Assembly (NCBI RefSeq): GCF_000226115.1
Contig: NC_016458.1
Coordinates: 6,606,001 to 6,670,000, forward strand
Reading direction: 5' to 3'
Length of the DNA: 64,000 nt
Source of the DNA: Thermothielavioides terrestris NRRL 8126
Lineage: Eukaryota > Ascomycota > Sordariomycetes > Sordariales > Chaetomiaceae
This document shows positions 27,453 to 41,393 of the stretch, piece by piece. The notes under the pieces are model-generated. The model saw nothing but the letters and a program-made list of their open reading frames with translations. It had not been told where the DNA came from and made no database searches. Position numbers and translations under genes: made by a program. The first letter of the stretch is position 1. Every line of letters starts with the position of its first letter.

Positions 27453-28962
27453 ATGAGGTTCTCAACGTTCCAGGCCGCCCTCGGCTCGGCCTCGATTCTC
27501 TTCTCCGCCCAACCAGTCGCTGCGAATCTGGGCCACCGACAAGCTCATGCTCAGTATGCGAGGAGGCACGGCCACGGCCACAGCCACAGCCGCCCAGCAG
27601 GGGAACTTGTGGGCGCCCCGAAGGTCGCCAGGAAGGCCACCTGCACGTTGCCCGACGATCCGGACCTGGTGCACATCCCCGGAGCCGCTAATAACGGCTT
27701 CGCCATGAGTCCCGATCAGTCGTGCGAAGATGGGACCTGGTGCCCGATTGCCTGCGTGCCAGGGAAGGTGATGGCGCAGTGGAAGCCGAATACGAAATAT
27801 ACCTATCCGGAGTCCATGGTGAGTAGACCGGCTTTCCTTCCCGAGTCTGGGCCGGGGATATTGACGGCGGTCTTAGGATGGCGGACTTTATTGCAACGGT
27901 GGCACGGCCGAGAAGCCGTTCGAGAACTCTCCGTATTGCGTTGATGGCACGGGCACGGTGAAGGCCGTGAACAAGGCTGGAAGCGTCGTCGCGTTTTGCC
28001 AGACGGTTCTGCCGGGCAACGAGGCCATGCTCATCCCGACCGAGGTCACAGACACAGTCACCCTGGCTGTACCCGGGCCCGATTACTGGGCCGGGACTGC
28101 TGCTCAGTGAGAATCCCCGCTGACAGACCTCTGGCAAGGCGCGTGTGTGTGTTGCTGACCGGATTGCTCCAGCTACTACATCAACCCGCCCGGGACATCA
28201 ACCTCCAAGGGCTGCGTATGGGGGACTCCCAGCGAGCCGGTCGGGAACTGGAGTCCCTACGTCGCAGGCGCCAACACGCTGGCCAGCGGCGAGACGTTCG
28301 TGAAGATCGCGTGGAACCCGGAGTTCCTGGGCGAGGCGCTTGCAAAGACCACACCAACCTTCGGCCTCAAGATCGAGTGCCCCGACGGCGGCTGCAACGG
28401 CCTGCCGTGCACGATCGATCCGTCCAAGGGCGGCGTCGGCGGCCTCGACAGCCCGGACGCCGCCACGGGCGTCGGCAACGCCGCCTTCTGCGTCGTCACC
28501 GTCCCCAAGGGCGGCACCGCCAACATCGTCGTCTTCAACACGGACGGCTCGCAGGGCAGCGCGCCGCCCTCCTCCTCCAAGGCGCCCGAGAAGCCCACCA
28601 CCAGCGCCGCCAAACCCACCACCCACCCGCCCTCAACCTCCTCCGCGCCTCCCACCACCTCCACCACCACCTCCTCCTCGACAACGGTCTCGTCGGCCCC
28701 GTCGTCGAGCTCGTCCGATATCTTCGTCGGCGGCGTGTTCCAGGAGCAGACGGCGCAGGGCCAGTCGACGCACTACCCGGCGCCGAACAACGCGACGGCC
28801 TCCGCGGCGGGCGCGGGGTCCGGGGCCGCGAGCGCGAGCCCGACCGCGGACGCCGTCTCGCCCGTCTCGGCCACGCCGACCAACGAGGGCGCCGCCGCCG
28901 AGGGCGGCTCCGCCATCGCCGGCTTGGTCGTCGCGCTCATCGCTGCTGCTGCGCTGTTCTGA
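27453..28962 (+). CDS. SUN-family cell-wall protein, probably GPI-anchored
   Basis: Exons 27453..27818, 27877..28106 and 28173..28962 give 461 residues. Donors are GTGAGT and GTGAGA. The N-terminus is a signal peptide of about 24 residues, followed by a His/Arg-rich stretch with possible Kex2-type dibasic sites (RR). The SUN domain runs from about residue 70 to 330: FAMSPDQSCEDGTWCPIAC, PGKVMAQW, MDGGLYCNGG, PYCVDGTGTV, FCQTVLPGNEAMLIPT, HYYINPPG, CVWGTPSEPVGNWSPYVAGA and CNGLPCTIDPSKGGV. A Ser/Thr/Pro-rich linker and a final hydrophobic segment (SAIAGLVVALIAAAALF) indicate a GPI anchor. SUN proteins (Sim1/Uth1/Sun4 group) act in wall septation and beta-glucan remodelling. The start codon is only 435 bp from the transposon nest. 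Confidence 0.92.
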
Positions 28963-29741
28963 TCGGGTCTGAACAATTCACGAACTCGGTTCCGATGCGC
29001 TCACGGAGATTGTTTGTCTTCTTGTTCGCTACGGGGACTGGCCCGTTCTTGGTTTCTTCTTCTTTTCGGTTGATATAGACGCCGTTATCCCGCCACTTTC
29101 GACCTTGCTAGTGTTTATTTTTTAGTGCTTCAGCTTACGACGCCAGTTGTTGGCGCCGACGCCGGTCCTTGAGGCCGCGCAGTGTTCTTTTCGCCTTCGA
29201 TTCTCTGGCGGCCGTTTTGTCTGCGCTTCGGCCAACGCTTGTTGTTGAAACTTCGCGATATACCCCATTTGAGCTTCGTTTCTGGATATTATTTTTTGGG
29301 GGGAGGGAGGGGAAACCGCGGTCTTGAGTGGCTGTGGATTTGGGATGGTGGATGTGGTGTGTTTTGGGATTGGTCGGATACTTTGTTGTTACGCTTGAAG
29401 AGATGATGGCAAGGAATGAAGAAGGGAACGGATAGTTGGGTTGCTGGGGGTGGCTGAGCGCGGGAAAAAATCGGCGAAGGTGTGCGGGCGAAAGAGGTGT
29501 GCGCGTTGTTATACTCGACAAATCTATTTCGTCAATGACTGTAAAGGTGATTGATGATTATGAGCTCGACCGTCTCTTGAGTGCTTGTCTTGCAATTTTT
29601 CCCTGTAACAAATGCTGTGACGGAGACACAAGGGTATCACAACATCGGTCGATACGAAGTTTCAGAGCATGATAGGAATTCACTTCAAATCAGCGTTACA
29701 CCATGTCCAGCCACACTGTTCTCCTCCTCGCCCTCGACAGA
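28963..29741. other. Convergent intergenic region
   Basis: This stretch holds the 3' regions of the SUN-family gene (plus) and the CSN12-like gene (minus). It is T-rich after the SUN stop, with no supported gene. Confidence 0.6.
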
Positions 29742-31490
29742 CTAAGGCAGGCCCCGCACCCAACCGGGGACATCATCCAGCTCGCCGGGCGGCTCGGCAT
29801 TCTTGTTGCCCTGAGCGCGTTCCCGTTGGAAGGTCTGCACCGCCTCCTCGTGCGCCTCCCGGAACCGCTCGAGGATGGTCTGATGCGGATTCGGCCAGCC
29901 CGCGGCGACCGCGTTCCCGCCCATCTTCTTGGCGCCCTCCACGGCAAACCGCTTGGACGGGCGCGAGATGAAGCCGTTCAGCAGGCCCGAGTACACCAGC
30001 CCGGCGACGACCGACTCCATGCTGTCGAGGTCGGGCCGCTTGTTGCCGAAGATCAGACCCTCGGACGGCATCAGATGGCGCGGCCCGCCCGGCGGCGGGA
30101 CCAGCACCGAGTCTGCCGGTGATGGTGCGCCCGGGCCCGCGGGCACGTAACCCTCCAGCAGCTTCTGCACGTATCCTGCCGTGGTGACGAGGTCGTCCAG
30201 CGCTAAGGCGGGCAATATGTTACTGGGGCCGTCCGTGGGGCCCTGCCAGGTCAGCATGAAAGTCTTTCTTGTAAATGACCGCCAGACCAGGGGCTTCAGC
30301 TTGTAGAGGAAGTCGAGGTAGAATCTCTTGTCCCACAGCCAGTCGCGGCTGCGGGCGAGCGCCTGGTGGAAGGCGACGAAGTTCCCGGAGCGGACCGCAG
30401 CACATATGGGTAGGAAGATGTCGCCGAATCCGGCTGCTTCGGGTCGCTGGAGTAAGGCTGCGGAAGGGAAGCGGGCGAGGAGAAGGTTGGCTGGAATCCA
30501 GTAGGTGAGGATTTTCCGGCGATGTTTCTGGAACCGAGGCGGGCATTGCCGATACGCTTCCTCCAGACACATGTGCGCCCGCAGGTAGTGACCGTGATGA
30601 TAGCTGAAGCGGCCGAGGTAGTAGAGGAACGTGACTCGCTGCGGCGCCGGGTAAAAGGAAAGTGGTGGTCCGCTGGCCGAAAGATTTGTGAACATTTGCA
30701 TCGCAAGACGTGACTTATCGCACTGCAACGACCGTTAGTCTTCGCTCATCGATGAGATACAACGGAAAGATTGGTCCTTACAGCGAAGAGAAGCTTCAGT
30801 GTGAGATTTGCGAACAGATAAACAGCGACCTTCTTCCCTTTGGGTTGAGCGAACCTCGGGCTGGAGCGGTCGGTTAGACAGGAAGTGAAGAACTTCTGAA
30901 TGATGTCTGCAGCCAGCTCTACGACCGACTTGCTCACGCCCGCCTCCTCGTCTGCCGCGGGTCCTTCAATCTGCTCGCGCAGTTGAGGTTGTCGATTGAG
31001 ATTCATAACCAGCTTAGACAGCGATTCGGAGAGCGACAAGCTCGTCTGCAGCAACAAGGTGCCATAGCTCGGATTAGCAAGGGCGTTTGCGCAGGAACTA
31101 AGACGGTAAAGACGAGTTAGCAAGCGGCGGCAGATGGACGGAGCAGCTAGGGACATACACAAGAAGGGCACTGAGCTGGGCGTGCAGTCGAAGGACGTCC
31201 TCGAAGTCGACGTCGCGCCAGTACTCGAGGTACTCCTTGATGAACGACTTGAAGCCGGGCCACGGCGAGCCTTTCCCCTCAGGCACGCTGTCCTCTTCGG
31301 GGAGACACCTGTCGACCAGCTTTTCGAGCTCGGCAGAGTCTGCAGGAAAACTCGCCCTGAGCTGGTTGCCCATCTCGTAGTATGCACTGGCAGCATCGTT
31401 CTCGACGACCAGCCAGTTGCGGAGTTCATCGCCGTTTTGTTCCAGGACAAGCCCGCGGATACCGGCCAGAAATTCGGTCACGCGGTTCAT
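29742..31490 (-). CDS. csn12: CSN12/Thp1-like PCI-domain protein
   Basis: Exons 31490..31159, 31097..30782 and 30722..29742 give 542 residues. The first donor is the inner GTATGT of GTGTATGT; it restores the frame across a split Val codon. The second intron has GTAAGG...TTGCAG. The N-terminal helical part (LRNWLVVENDAASAYYEMGN) and the repeats FLYYLGRFSYHHGHYLRAHM, LTYWIPANLLLARFP and YLDFLYKLKPLVWRSFTRKT match the TPR-like and PCI regions of fungal COP9 signalosome subunit 12 and its relatives Thp1/PCID2. Members act with the COP9 signalosome or in the TREX-2 mRNA export complex. Which applies here cannot be decided from sequence. The acidic C-terminus ends GELDDVPGWVRGLP. Confidence 0.87.
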
Positions 31491-32024
31491 TGTGGCGAGC
31501 AGACAGAGCCGTTGTGTGCCCCGAAATTGGCTGGACCCTTGAGATCAAGTCGGTGAGGGATGTAATATTAGTCCGTGACGGTTGCTGTTTGGATCTTGGA
31601 TGCGTGAGCGAAGTAGAGACGGGCTTTGCGTTTTTGGGGCGGCAGAGCAAAAAACCGAGGTGATCGTCAAGTGAAGCGACATTGGGCATGAGGCTGTTCC
31701 AAGTGGCATTAGAAAAGCAGAGTTATCGGCATTGAGGACGCCAATGTGAGAAGGCGATCCGGTGCACTGCACATATCATTGTGAGGCGAGTATGTTACCA
31801 CACGATCTCTGTTGCGAAAGCAGCAGTGTTGACCGCTGGGCGCTGGGAAGGTGTCCCGTGTTTCGTTACGGATACTATTGTTACACAGTGCGGAACCGGA
31901 ATCCTGAGTGGGTAACCCTAACCCATTTACAGGAATGCCCGCCTGCCGCTCTCCGCAATTTGAACTGTCGCAGTCGACCAACAGCAGAGCTTTGCAGCCA
32001 AAACCCCCAAGGCGCCGCTGCAAT
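31491..32024. other. Intergenic, promoter of the CSN12-like gene
   Basis: This lies between two minus-strand genes. It contains the 5' region of the CSN12-like gene and the 3' region of the thiolase gene; nothing else is supported. Confidence 0.55.
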
Positions 32025-33446
<1,422 letters not shown>

Positions 33447-34408
33447 CACGCCCGAAAATCCCGATTGTTCAGCGAAGCGCAAGCGCAAGAGAACGAGAAA
33501 TTCGATGTGTCAACCACGAGGGAGATGAGGGAGAAAGGCAAGTTCAGGACATGTCACGGGGCAGGTCGCCCTGCCGAGGACCAGAGCCTCTAATAGAGGC
33601 ATGGAGGCGGGACTGCTCGGCTTGTGACGGGCAACTGGGGGGCCAGGCGTCGGGTAGGTGTGGAGGTGGTAGGTGCGGAGGTGGAGAAGGCACGAGCCGG
33701 ATCGTGGTGCCCCGCCACTTCGGCACCGGGCACCCTGGGAACACTGTTGCTGTCGCCAGACGGAGTACACAGTACAACCGGGCTGGTTTGCTTGTTAGCG
33801 TGGTTCTTCTTTCAACTTCTCAGCAGGCCTTCTCTGCCTTGATCCACTAATGTACCACGCCAACAAACCAACCAGAGTACATTGTATATGTGTACTTCGT
33901 AGACGCCGAGAGGTGAAGCTTGCCAGTCTCGCTGTCAAAGCACAGGATCTGGTGATTCTTTGTTCTGAACAATGCGGAATAATACCGTGGTTTAAGTCAC
34001 AGCTCGCTCATAACCTCTGTTCCCACCCAACAACCCCCATTTTGGACAAATCGGAGCTCAGGCACAAGGTGCGAGATCGACTGTCGATTCGGTGGTGACT
34101 CGCTGACTGATGCCCCACAAGATGCATGCCCCACAGCAAAAGCACGGCCTGTAATTGGCTAAAACTTAATGTCCCCGTTAATTCAATATTGCGCCCTGAG
34201 CTTCTTCCGATTCGAATAGCATCGTCGCCTTCCGGAAGCCGATCACGGTCGCTCGGTTTCCCCTTGTTCTCTCCGCACCAAGTCACCAACTCACCGCCGT
34301 TGACGCAAACTCCTGCTACAATCGCACTCCCACAGAGATATTCTTTTCCTTGCAGGTCTCTCAGCATCCCGCCAACAACCATTACCTGGTCGTCCCGTGT
34401 TGAACAAG
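33447..34408. other. Divergent promoter region, thiolase / rad6
   Basis: About 960 bp separate the start codons of the minus-strand thiolase and the plus-strand rad6 gene. The rad6-proximal part is CT-rich, as is usual for 5' leaders in these fungi. Small open frames are not supported. Confidence 0.6.
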
Positions 34409-35072
34409 ATGTCGACCGCTGCGCGCCGCCGACTGATGCGAGACTTCAAGGTACGCCACCACTACTGCGGATGCTACTCTTGCGAAACTTGCGCCGTGCT
34501 TACGTTATGTTCTCTACAGAGGATGCAGACCGATCCTCCCGCCGGTGTCTCCGCATCTCCCGTCCCCGATAATGTCATGACCTGGTGAGCCACCATCATC
34601 GCGACATCGCGTGCCCGCACCGACTGACCCGGGATCTCAACAGGAACGCTGTCATCATCGGTCCCGCGGACACGCCATTTGAAGATGGAACATTCCGGCT
34701 CGTGATGCACTTTGAGGAGCAGTACCCGAACAAGCCGCCCTCGGTGAAGTTCATCAGCCAGATGTTCCACCCCAACGTCTACGCCACCGGCGAGCTCTGC
34801 CTCGACATCCTCCAGAACCGCTGGAGCCCCACATACGACGTTGCAGCTGTCCTCACAAGCATCCAGAGGTGGGTGGATTACTCAAGAAGACTGAGACAAT
34901 TGCCGTGGGAGGACAGTCGAACGGTTGCTGATTTCACCCGGCTTGCAGCTTGCTGAATGACCCAAACACCGGATCGCCGGCCAACGTCGAAGCGTCGAAC
35001 CTCTACAAAGACAACCGCAAGGAATATACCAAGAGGGTGAGGGAGACGGTGGAGAAGAGCTGGGAAGACTGA
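34409..35072 (+). CDS. rad6: Ubiquitin-conjugating enzyme E2, Rad6/Ubc2
   Basis: Four exons, 34409..34450, 34520..34584, 34644..34868 and 34949..35072, give 151 residues, the family's usual core length. [20 protein letters not shown] is the characteristic Rad6 N-terminus. The E2 fold follows with FPEGT-equivalent [21 protein letters not shown], the HPN motif in [18 protein letters not shown] with the active-site Cys88, [19 protein letters not shown] and a short helical C-terminus ending EKSWED. Rad6 ubiquitinates histone H2B with Bre1 and PCNA with Rad18, and serves N-degron E3s. The long acidic tail of budding-yeast Rad6 is missing, as in other filamentous fungi (Neurospora mus-8). Two introns split codons (Trp36 and a Ser). 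Confidence 0.96.
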
Positions 35073-36463
35073 AGGCTGGCGGGTCTCAATCGTTCGGCGG
35101 CAAGCCGAAATCGCAGTACTTCAGGCCGCGCCCTCCCTCTTGTATGGAGTTCTGGAGTCTTGGATGATTTACGTCTAGCATTTTCGACGGGTGTCATAGT
35201 ATTAGGCGTTGGCAGCACAGTCCTCAAGCTCGGTCGGCAGTTGAGCGTCCCGGGAGGAGAAGGCTCGGGATCCCGAATGGGGAGGGGAAGGCGGGGGCGC
35301 GACTGGAGTTACTTGGGAACCCACCTATCATCATTGGAAGTGACTCGGAGGCCTAGGTACTTAGTTGCATGAATGGTCTTTTCTCCTCTCTTTTACGGCC
35401 CTTTGTTGTTGCCCTTCTACTTTGTTCGCAGCGTTTGCATGTCTCAAGCGGTAAGAGGTCGATAGTGGCGGTGCCTCGACCAACACATATCACGGAAGCG
35501 AGAGGCAGTGCCGTCTGTACTGCACCTACCGGACCTCCTGAACAGCTGAACAGTACGGTACAGAGACCGTGGTTGTACCACAGGTTCCTTTCGTTTTCTC
35601 CTTGGTATAAAATACTGTTATCATCAGATGGTCGGTGTATCCAGATCTACTGTGTAGGCTGCTGTAATCTTTCGAATTTGTGTGGTTTCTGTCCTGAAGG
35701 AATATCCTTGGAATTCTGCCTCAAGTAAGTGCACTCAAGAGAAACTGCTTCGACGAGGTGAGGCGCAAGGGGGTAGAAGTGGATCAAGCCGACAAAAGTG
35801 GACAGAAGGTTCCAGGCTGTCAAGCATTGAAATGCAATTTGCTCTCACATCAGATGGATCTCATCCCCTGCGCTATTTGCACGATGCCGCCAGCTGCAAT
35901 CGGCTGTCAGAACCGTTGCGGCGGCTGCGCCAAGCCCCTGGCAAACCGATTCTCAGGCACACAATGAAACAGCCACTCACGCCTGATTGCAGGCTTGCTG
36001 CTGGGCGCGAACTGGGCGCGTCACTCAGGCCCCGGCACTTCGGCTGAGCAAAAACATCCACCTTCGCTCGACACTCCCGCACCGACGCACTGCGACCCTA
36101 TCCCTGACACCGCCTCGGGACCCCACTTGTCCTTAACGCTCTTTCGAGAACTCGGCGTGACATTTTGATAATCCGTTTCAGGATCCCCTCGTCCCCGAAG
36201 TTCTCCGCCTGTCAAGTGTGCGCCGACAGTGCTCCGTACAGCCTCTTGGATCGCGGTCAGGTCCCGCCTTTCCGCCCGCTTCGACGACGCCGGAATCCAC
36301 GAACGCTCGCTTGCTCACGCGGTGCAGAGGTGCCCTTGAGGTCCCCTTGCGGCCCCACGCTCTTTTGCCGGCGTCTTCGCTTCGCTGCTCTCTCTCCCCA
36401 TTCGGCGCGACCCTTCCTTCATGAATTTGCGCTTCCCACGAGCGCGAGAAGCGGGCTGCCATC
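35073..36463. other. Intergenic between rad6 and kinesin-1
   Basis: This is the rad6 3' region and the kinesin promoter. The last few hundred bases are pyrimidine-rich (for example CTCTCTCCCCATTCGGCG) and likely form the kinesin 5' leader. The 119-codon frame at 35369 lacks support. Confidence 0.55.
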
Positions 36464-39406
36464 ATGTCGAACGCAAATAGCATCAAGGTTGTGGCTCGAT
36501 TTCGCCCGCAGAACCGGGTTGAGATCGAGTCGGGCGGTCAGCCCATCGTCCGCTTCGATGGTGACGACACGTGCACAATAGATGTGAGTCGCACCACGGT
36601 GTTTGCGCGCGCCCCTGGCCTTGTGAGCTTCCCGCTGACCTGTCGGTCGGTGTAGTCTAAAGAAGCCCAAGGCACCTTCACATTCGACCGCGTGTTTGAT
36701 ATGTCAAGCAAGCAGGCCGACATCTTCAACTTCTCCATCAAGTCCACCGTCGACGATATCCTCAACGGCTACAATGGCACCGTCTTCGCCTACGGCCAGA
36801 CGGGCGCGGGCAAGTCGTACACGATGATGGGCACGAGCATCGACGACGAGGAAGGCAAGGGTGTGATTCCGAGGATAGTCGAGCAGATCTTCACCAACAT
36901 TCTGTCCAGCGCCGCGAACATTGAATACACGGTTCGCGTCAGCTACATGGAGATTTACATGGAAAGGATCCGCGATCTGCTGCAACCCCAAAACGACAAC
37001 CTCCCGGTCCACGAAGAGAAGAACCGCGGCGTTTACGTCAAGGGGCTCCTGGAGATCTACGTCTCGAGCGTACAGGAGGTGTTCGAGGTCATGCGGAGGG
37101 GTGGGAATGCCAGAGCGGTGGCCGCGACGAACATGAACCAGGAATCCTCGCGCTCGCACTCGATATTCGTCATCACCATCACCCAGAAGAACGTCGAGAC
37201 AGGCTCGGCGAAGAGCGGCCAGCTGTTCCTGGTCGACTTGGCAGGTAGCGAGAAGGTTGGCAAGACGGGCGCCAGCGGCCAAACGCTGGAGGAGGCGAAG
37301 AAGATCAACAAGAGCTTGAGCGCTCTCGGCATGGTCATCAATGCGCTGACGGACGGAAAATCGTCTCACATTCCCTACCGCGACTCGAAACTCACCCGTA
37401 TTCTCCAGGAGTCTCTAGGTGGCAACAGCCGGACGACCCTCATCATCAACTGCTCCCCAAGTAGCTACAACGATGCCGAGACGCTCAGCACCTTGCGCTT
37501 TGGAATGCGGGCCAAGTCTATCAAGAACAAGGCCAAGGTCAACGCCGAACTGAGCCCTGCCGAGCTCAAGATGATGCTCGCCAAGGCCAAGACGCAAATC
37601 ACCACTTTCGAGAACTACATCGCCAACCTGGAGGGCGAGGTACAATTGTGGCGTGCTGGCGAAACGGTGCCCAGGGACAAATGGGTGCCGCCTCTCACCG
37701 CGGATGGCGTGGCAGGAGCGAGGGCCGAAGCGCGGCCGGCCAGACCGTCGACACCTTCCCGGTTACTGCCCGACAGGTCCGGGGCGGAAACGCCAGGCAT
37801 TTCAGAGCGGGCGGGGACACCAAGTCTGCCGCTGGACAAGGATGAGCGGGAAGAGTTCTTACGGCGCGAAAACGAGCTCCAGGACCAGCTTGCTGAAAAG
37901 GAGACCCAAGCGGCCGCGATAGAGAGGCAGTTGCGGGAAACGAAGGAAGAGCTCGCCATTCTCAAGGAGCATGACGCGAAGATCGGAAAGGAAAACGAGC
38001 GACTAATTAGCGAGGCTAACGAGTTCAAGATGCAGCTGGAGAGGCTAGCGTTTGAGAACAAGGAGGCGCAGATCACGATGGACGGCCTGAAGGATGCCAA
38101 CTCGGAGCTCACGGCTGAACTAGACGAGATCAAGCAGCAAATGCTCGACATGAAGATGAGCGCCAAGGAGACGAGCGCAGCGCTAGACGAGAAGGAGAGA
38201 AAGAAGGCGGAGAAGATGGCCAAGATGATGGCAGGCTTCGACCTGAGCGGAGACGTGTTCAGCGACAACGAGCGGGCCGTCGCGGACGCGATCGCGCAAT
38301 TAGACGCCCTGTATGAGATCAGCTCCACCGGCGACCCGATCCCGCCAGATGACCTCAAGGCACTGCGGGAGAAACTGGTCGAGACCCAAGGGTTTGTGCG
38401 GCAGGCCGAGCTCTCGGCGTTCAGTGCGGCGTCGAGCGAGGCCGAGGTGCGCAAGCGTGAGGAGCTCGAGGCTCGGCTAGAGGCGCTGCAACTCGAGCAC
38501 GAAGAGATCCTCTCGCGTAACCTGGACGAGGTGGACAAGGCGGAGGTCAAGGCCATGCTTGCCAAGACCCTGTCGGACAAGTCGAGCGCCCAGGTCGAGC
38601 TGGTCGAAAGCCTCAAGGCCGATCTCGCGCGCCGGGCATCGGAGAACGACCGGCTTAAGGCGCTGGTCGACGACCTGCAGCGGCGCGTCAAGGCCAACGG
38701 GGCGGTGCCCATGGCCAACGGCAAGACGGTGCAGCAGCAGCTGGCCGAGTTCGACGTCATGAAGAAGAGCCTGATGCGCGACCTGCAGAACCGGTGCGAG
38801 CGCGTGGTGGAGCTCGAAATCTCGCTCGACGAGACGCGCGAGCAGTACAACAACGTGCTGCGCAGCAGCAACAACCGCGCCCAGCAGAAGAAGATGGCCT
38901 TCCTCGAGCGCAACCTCGAGCAGCTGACGCAGGTGCAGCGCCAGCTCGTCGAGCAGAACTCGGCGCTGAAGAAGGAGGTTGCCATCGCCGAGCGCAAGCT
39001 GATCGCCCGCAACGAGCGCATCCAGAGCCTGGAGAGCCTGCTTCAGGAGAGCCAGGAGAAGATGGCTCAGGCCAACCACAAGTACGTTCTTACCACTTTC
39101 CTACCCTCCTTTCCCCTTCACCGGCAAAGCAATCATCGATACTGACCGCCCGCCCCCTCCTCCAGGTTCGAAGTGCAACTCGCCGCCGTCAAAGATCGGC
39201 TCGAGGCGGCCAAGGCCGGCAGCACGCGCGGGCTCGGCTCGCCGACCGGCTTCGGCGGCTTCAACATCGGCAGCCGCATCGCCAAGCCGCTCCGCGGCGG
39301 CGGCAACGCGAGCAGCGGGTCCGCCGCCACCGCCCTCCCCACCATCGCGAACCTGCAGAGCCCGCCCGAGAATAAGAGATCGAGCTGGTTCTTCCAGAAG
39401 TCGTGA
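36464..39406 (+). CDS. kin-1: Conventional kinesin heavy chain (kinesin-1)
   Basis: Exons 36464..36583, 36656..39081 and 39166..39406 give 928 residues, the length of Neurospora Nkin. The motor domain occupies about 1-330, with IKVVARFRPQN, P-loop GQTGAGKSYTM (about 88), switch I NQESSRSHSIF, switch II DLAGSEKVGKTG and SHIPYRDSKLTRILQESLGG. The neck-linker/neck region is KNKAKVNAELSPAELK. The stalk is coiled coil from about 410 with an interruption, and the tail contains KKMAFLERNLEQLTQVQRQL, a conserved fungal kinesin segment near the cargo/autoinhibition region. The last exon is Gly/Ala-rich and ends WFFQKS. The protein moves vesicles and organelles towards microtubule plus ends and supports polarised hyphal growth. 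Introns are near both ends only. Confidence 0.96.
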
Positions 39407-40239
39407 GGCGCATGCGCCCTGCCCGCAGTCGCTGCCACTGTCATTTTGCGTGCTTCCTGGGTGGGTGGACCTGTTTAGAGCTGGGTTGAGCGGGGGCGTC
39501 TAGCCTGTTGGATTGGGGCGATAGGGTGGATGGAGGGGGGGAGGGAGTGTTGTGCGAGATGTACCCCGGCCCACACGCCCTTTCTTTCCTTGCAATTCCG
39601 TTCTATCGGGTCTGCACGGGAGAGGATGGTGAGGTGGAAGGGGCTGGGCTGCTGGTCTGGTGGGAAAGACGGAGCTGGCTGCATCTGGATTTATATATTT
39701 TCTGTTGACATGGTTTGTATGGCACAAGATTTGTTGATGTCTGCGCCGTCAGCTGGTGGTTCACGGAGCGGAGCGTTGATGATGTGTGGATGGGATTACG
39801 ATGGTGTTGCATAAATGGGAGAAGTTCGGGGACGGAGTTCTTGATCGTGGAACGTCTTGCTGCTATGTACGTGGCTGGCCGGATTCCATTTCTGAGATAG
39901 GGGCCAAGGGCAAAATATACAGAAGACAAGATTTGCGATCTCTTCCTATCCATTGGATAACAGAGGCAGTATGTTCCCTCAACTATATCTGACGTCTTCC
40001 TCGACGGGCGGTTATGAGATGCCTATTCCGAACAGGTAAAGGTGTCACGAACTACCATGGAAAAAACCTGGCGGATGGGGATCGGGGGTTCAAGGTCCTC
40101 CCAGGAACTCCTCGTTTCGATAAAACAATCATCTTCCAACCTCCCTTCCCTCTGCGGCAGTGGGACTGGTCCCCAATCCGGGGGCCCGACACGGTGCAGA
40201 TAATCCAAGCCTCACCTTTCCCCCCGACACACCCGGCGC
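39407..40239. other. Convergent intergenic region
   Basis: This holds the 3' regions of kinesin (plus) and the membrane-protein gene (minus). No supported gene or repeat. Confidence 0.6.
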
Positions 40240-41393
40240 TTAATAGCACTTGTATGCCTTCGCGCCGTCCTCACCGTCGGGCTCACACACCTGCCTCAAC
40301 AACAGGATCTGCACGATCACGACGGCGGCCATGACGGGATACACAGCCATGGACAGGGCAAACACCTTGACGCGCAGGAGGTAGATGCGGACCCAGCTGC
40401 GCCACGGCACGGTGGCCAGCGCGGCGCCGAAGGTGGCGAAGCCCTTGCCGGAGACGACCTCGGGCTCGACGCGGCCGCCGAAGGAGCGGTCGAAGGGCAC
40501 GAGCGTGTCCTGGTCGGCAGGCAGCAGCGACGCGCGCACGCGCGTCAGCGCCACGTCGGCCGGCACCGCCAGCAGCGCGTGCAGCGCCACCGACAGGGCG
40601 ACGAGCCCGACGCTCATGCCCGCCTCGCCGGGCGTCAGCGGCGTGCTGCGGAACCGGTCCGGCGTCGTGGGGTCGCGCAGCGACAGGCCCAGGACGCGGC
40701 CCAGAAAGATCGGGAGCATGACGGACGCTTGCGCGGCGAGCCAGGCCAGCAGCGTGGGCAGCCAGGTGGCGAGGTAGACCTTGCGGAGGGGCGGGATGCG
40801 GCCGGAGAAGCGGCGGGTGGTGGGCGCGGTGATGACGAAGTGCGTCCAGGCGGTCAGGAGCGGAGAGGCCGCGAGCAGGGCGAGCAGCGGGGCGATGAAG
40901 TTGGGGATGAAGGGCAGCAGGCAGAAGAAGAGGGTGACAAGCCCCATCAAGAAGGCGATGAACGCGGAGTAGCCGAGGCCGCGGAAGTTGGACCTCCAGC
41001 TGCCGAGAGAGCACAGCAGGCGGTAGGTGGCGCGGAGCGAGGATGTGATGGGACGACCGCGCTGGGCGAGTTCGTCGTCGGGCTTGGGCGTGCCGTCATC
41101 ATTCATGGGCAGCGCCTCGTATGCCGGGAGGGGGTCTTCCACGGCAGCGAGGGTGGTGTAGACATGGTTAAAGGTGTAGTTGATCTGGTGGGAGTTTAGC
41201 CTGCAGCCTGGGGTGAACTTGAGGGTGAATGGCTGAAACCTACAAGGACGAGGACAGGCAGAAACAGCACAATGTCTCCGAGGAAAAGAAACAGCGTCAC
41301 CGGGGGGAGCTTCCAGTCACGAGGTTCCTCGGCGGCCGCGGCCAGGCGCTTGGCCAGGGCGTTGCCGCCCGCAAGGGCGACGGTCGAGAGCAT
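40240..41393 (-). CDS. Multi-pass membrane protein of a fungal-specific family
   Basis: Exons 41393..41244 and 41184..40240 give 364 residues, joined by a phase-0 GTAGGT...CAG intron. An upstream in-frame ATG at 41444 would add 17 residues. The protein has a first hydrophobic helix (LFLFLGDIVLFLPVLVL), the motif INYTFNHVYTTLAAVEDPLP, then PITSSLRATYRLL and about five further membrane segments. Conserved segments include HALLAVPADVALTRVRASLL, DTLVPFDRSFGGRVEPEVV and SGKGFATFGAALAT. From memory, relatives in ascomycete genomes are often auto-named ubiquitin carrier protein; nothing in this sequence resembles an E2 enzyme (no HPN, no catalytic Cys context). The function is unknown and location in an internal membrane is likely. 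Confidence 0.82.

Noticed and set aside
28340..28972. 210-codon frame in the last SUN exon
   Set aside because: Alternative frame of a real exon; Pro/Arg-rich shadow.
37615..39021. 468-codon minus-strand frame opposite kinesin
   Set aside because: Antisense to a well-conserved kinesin stalk; Ser/Arg-rich shadow composition.
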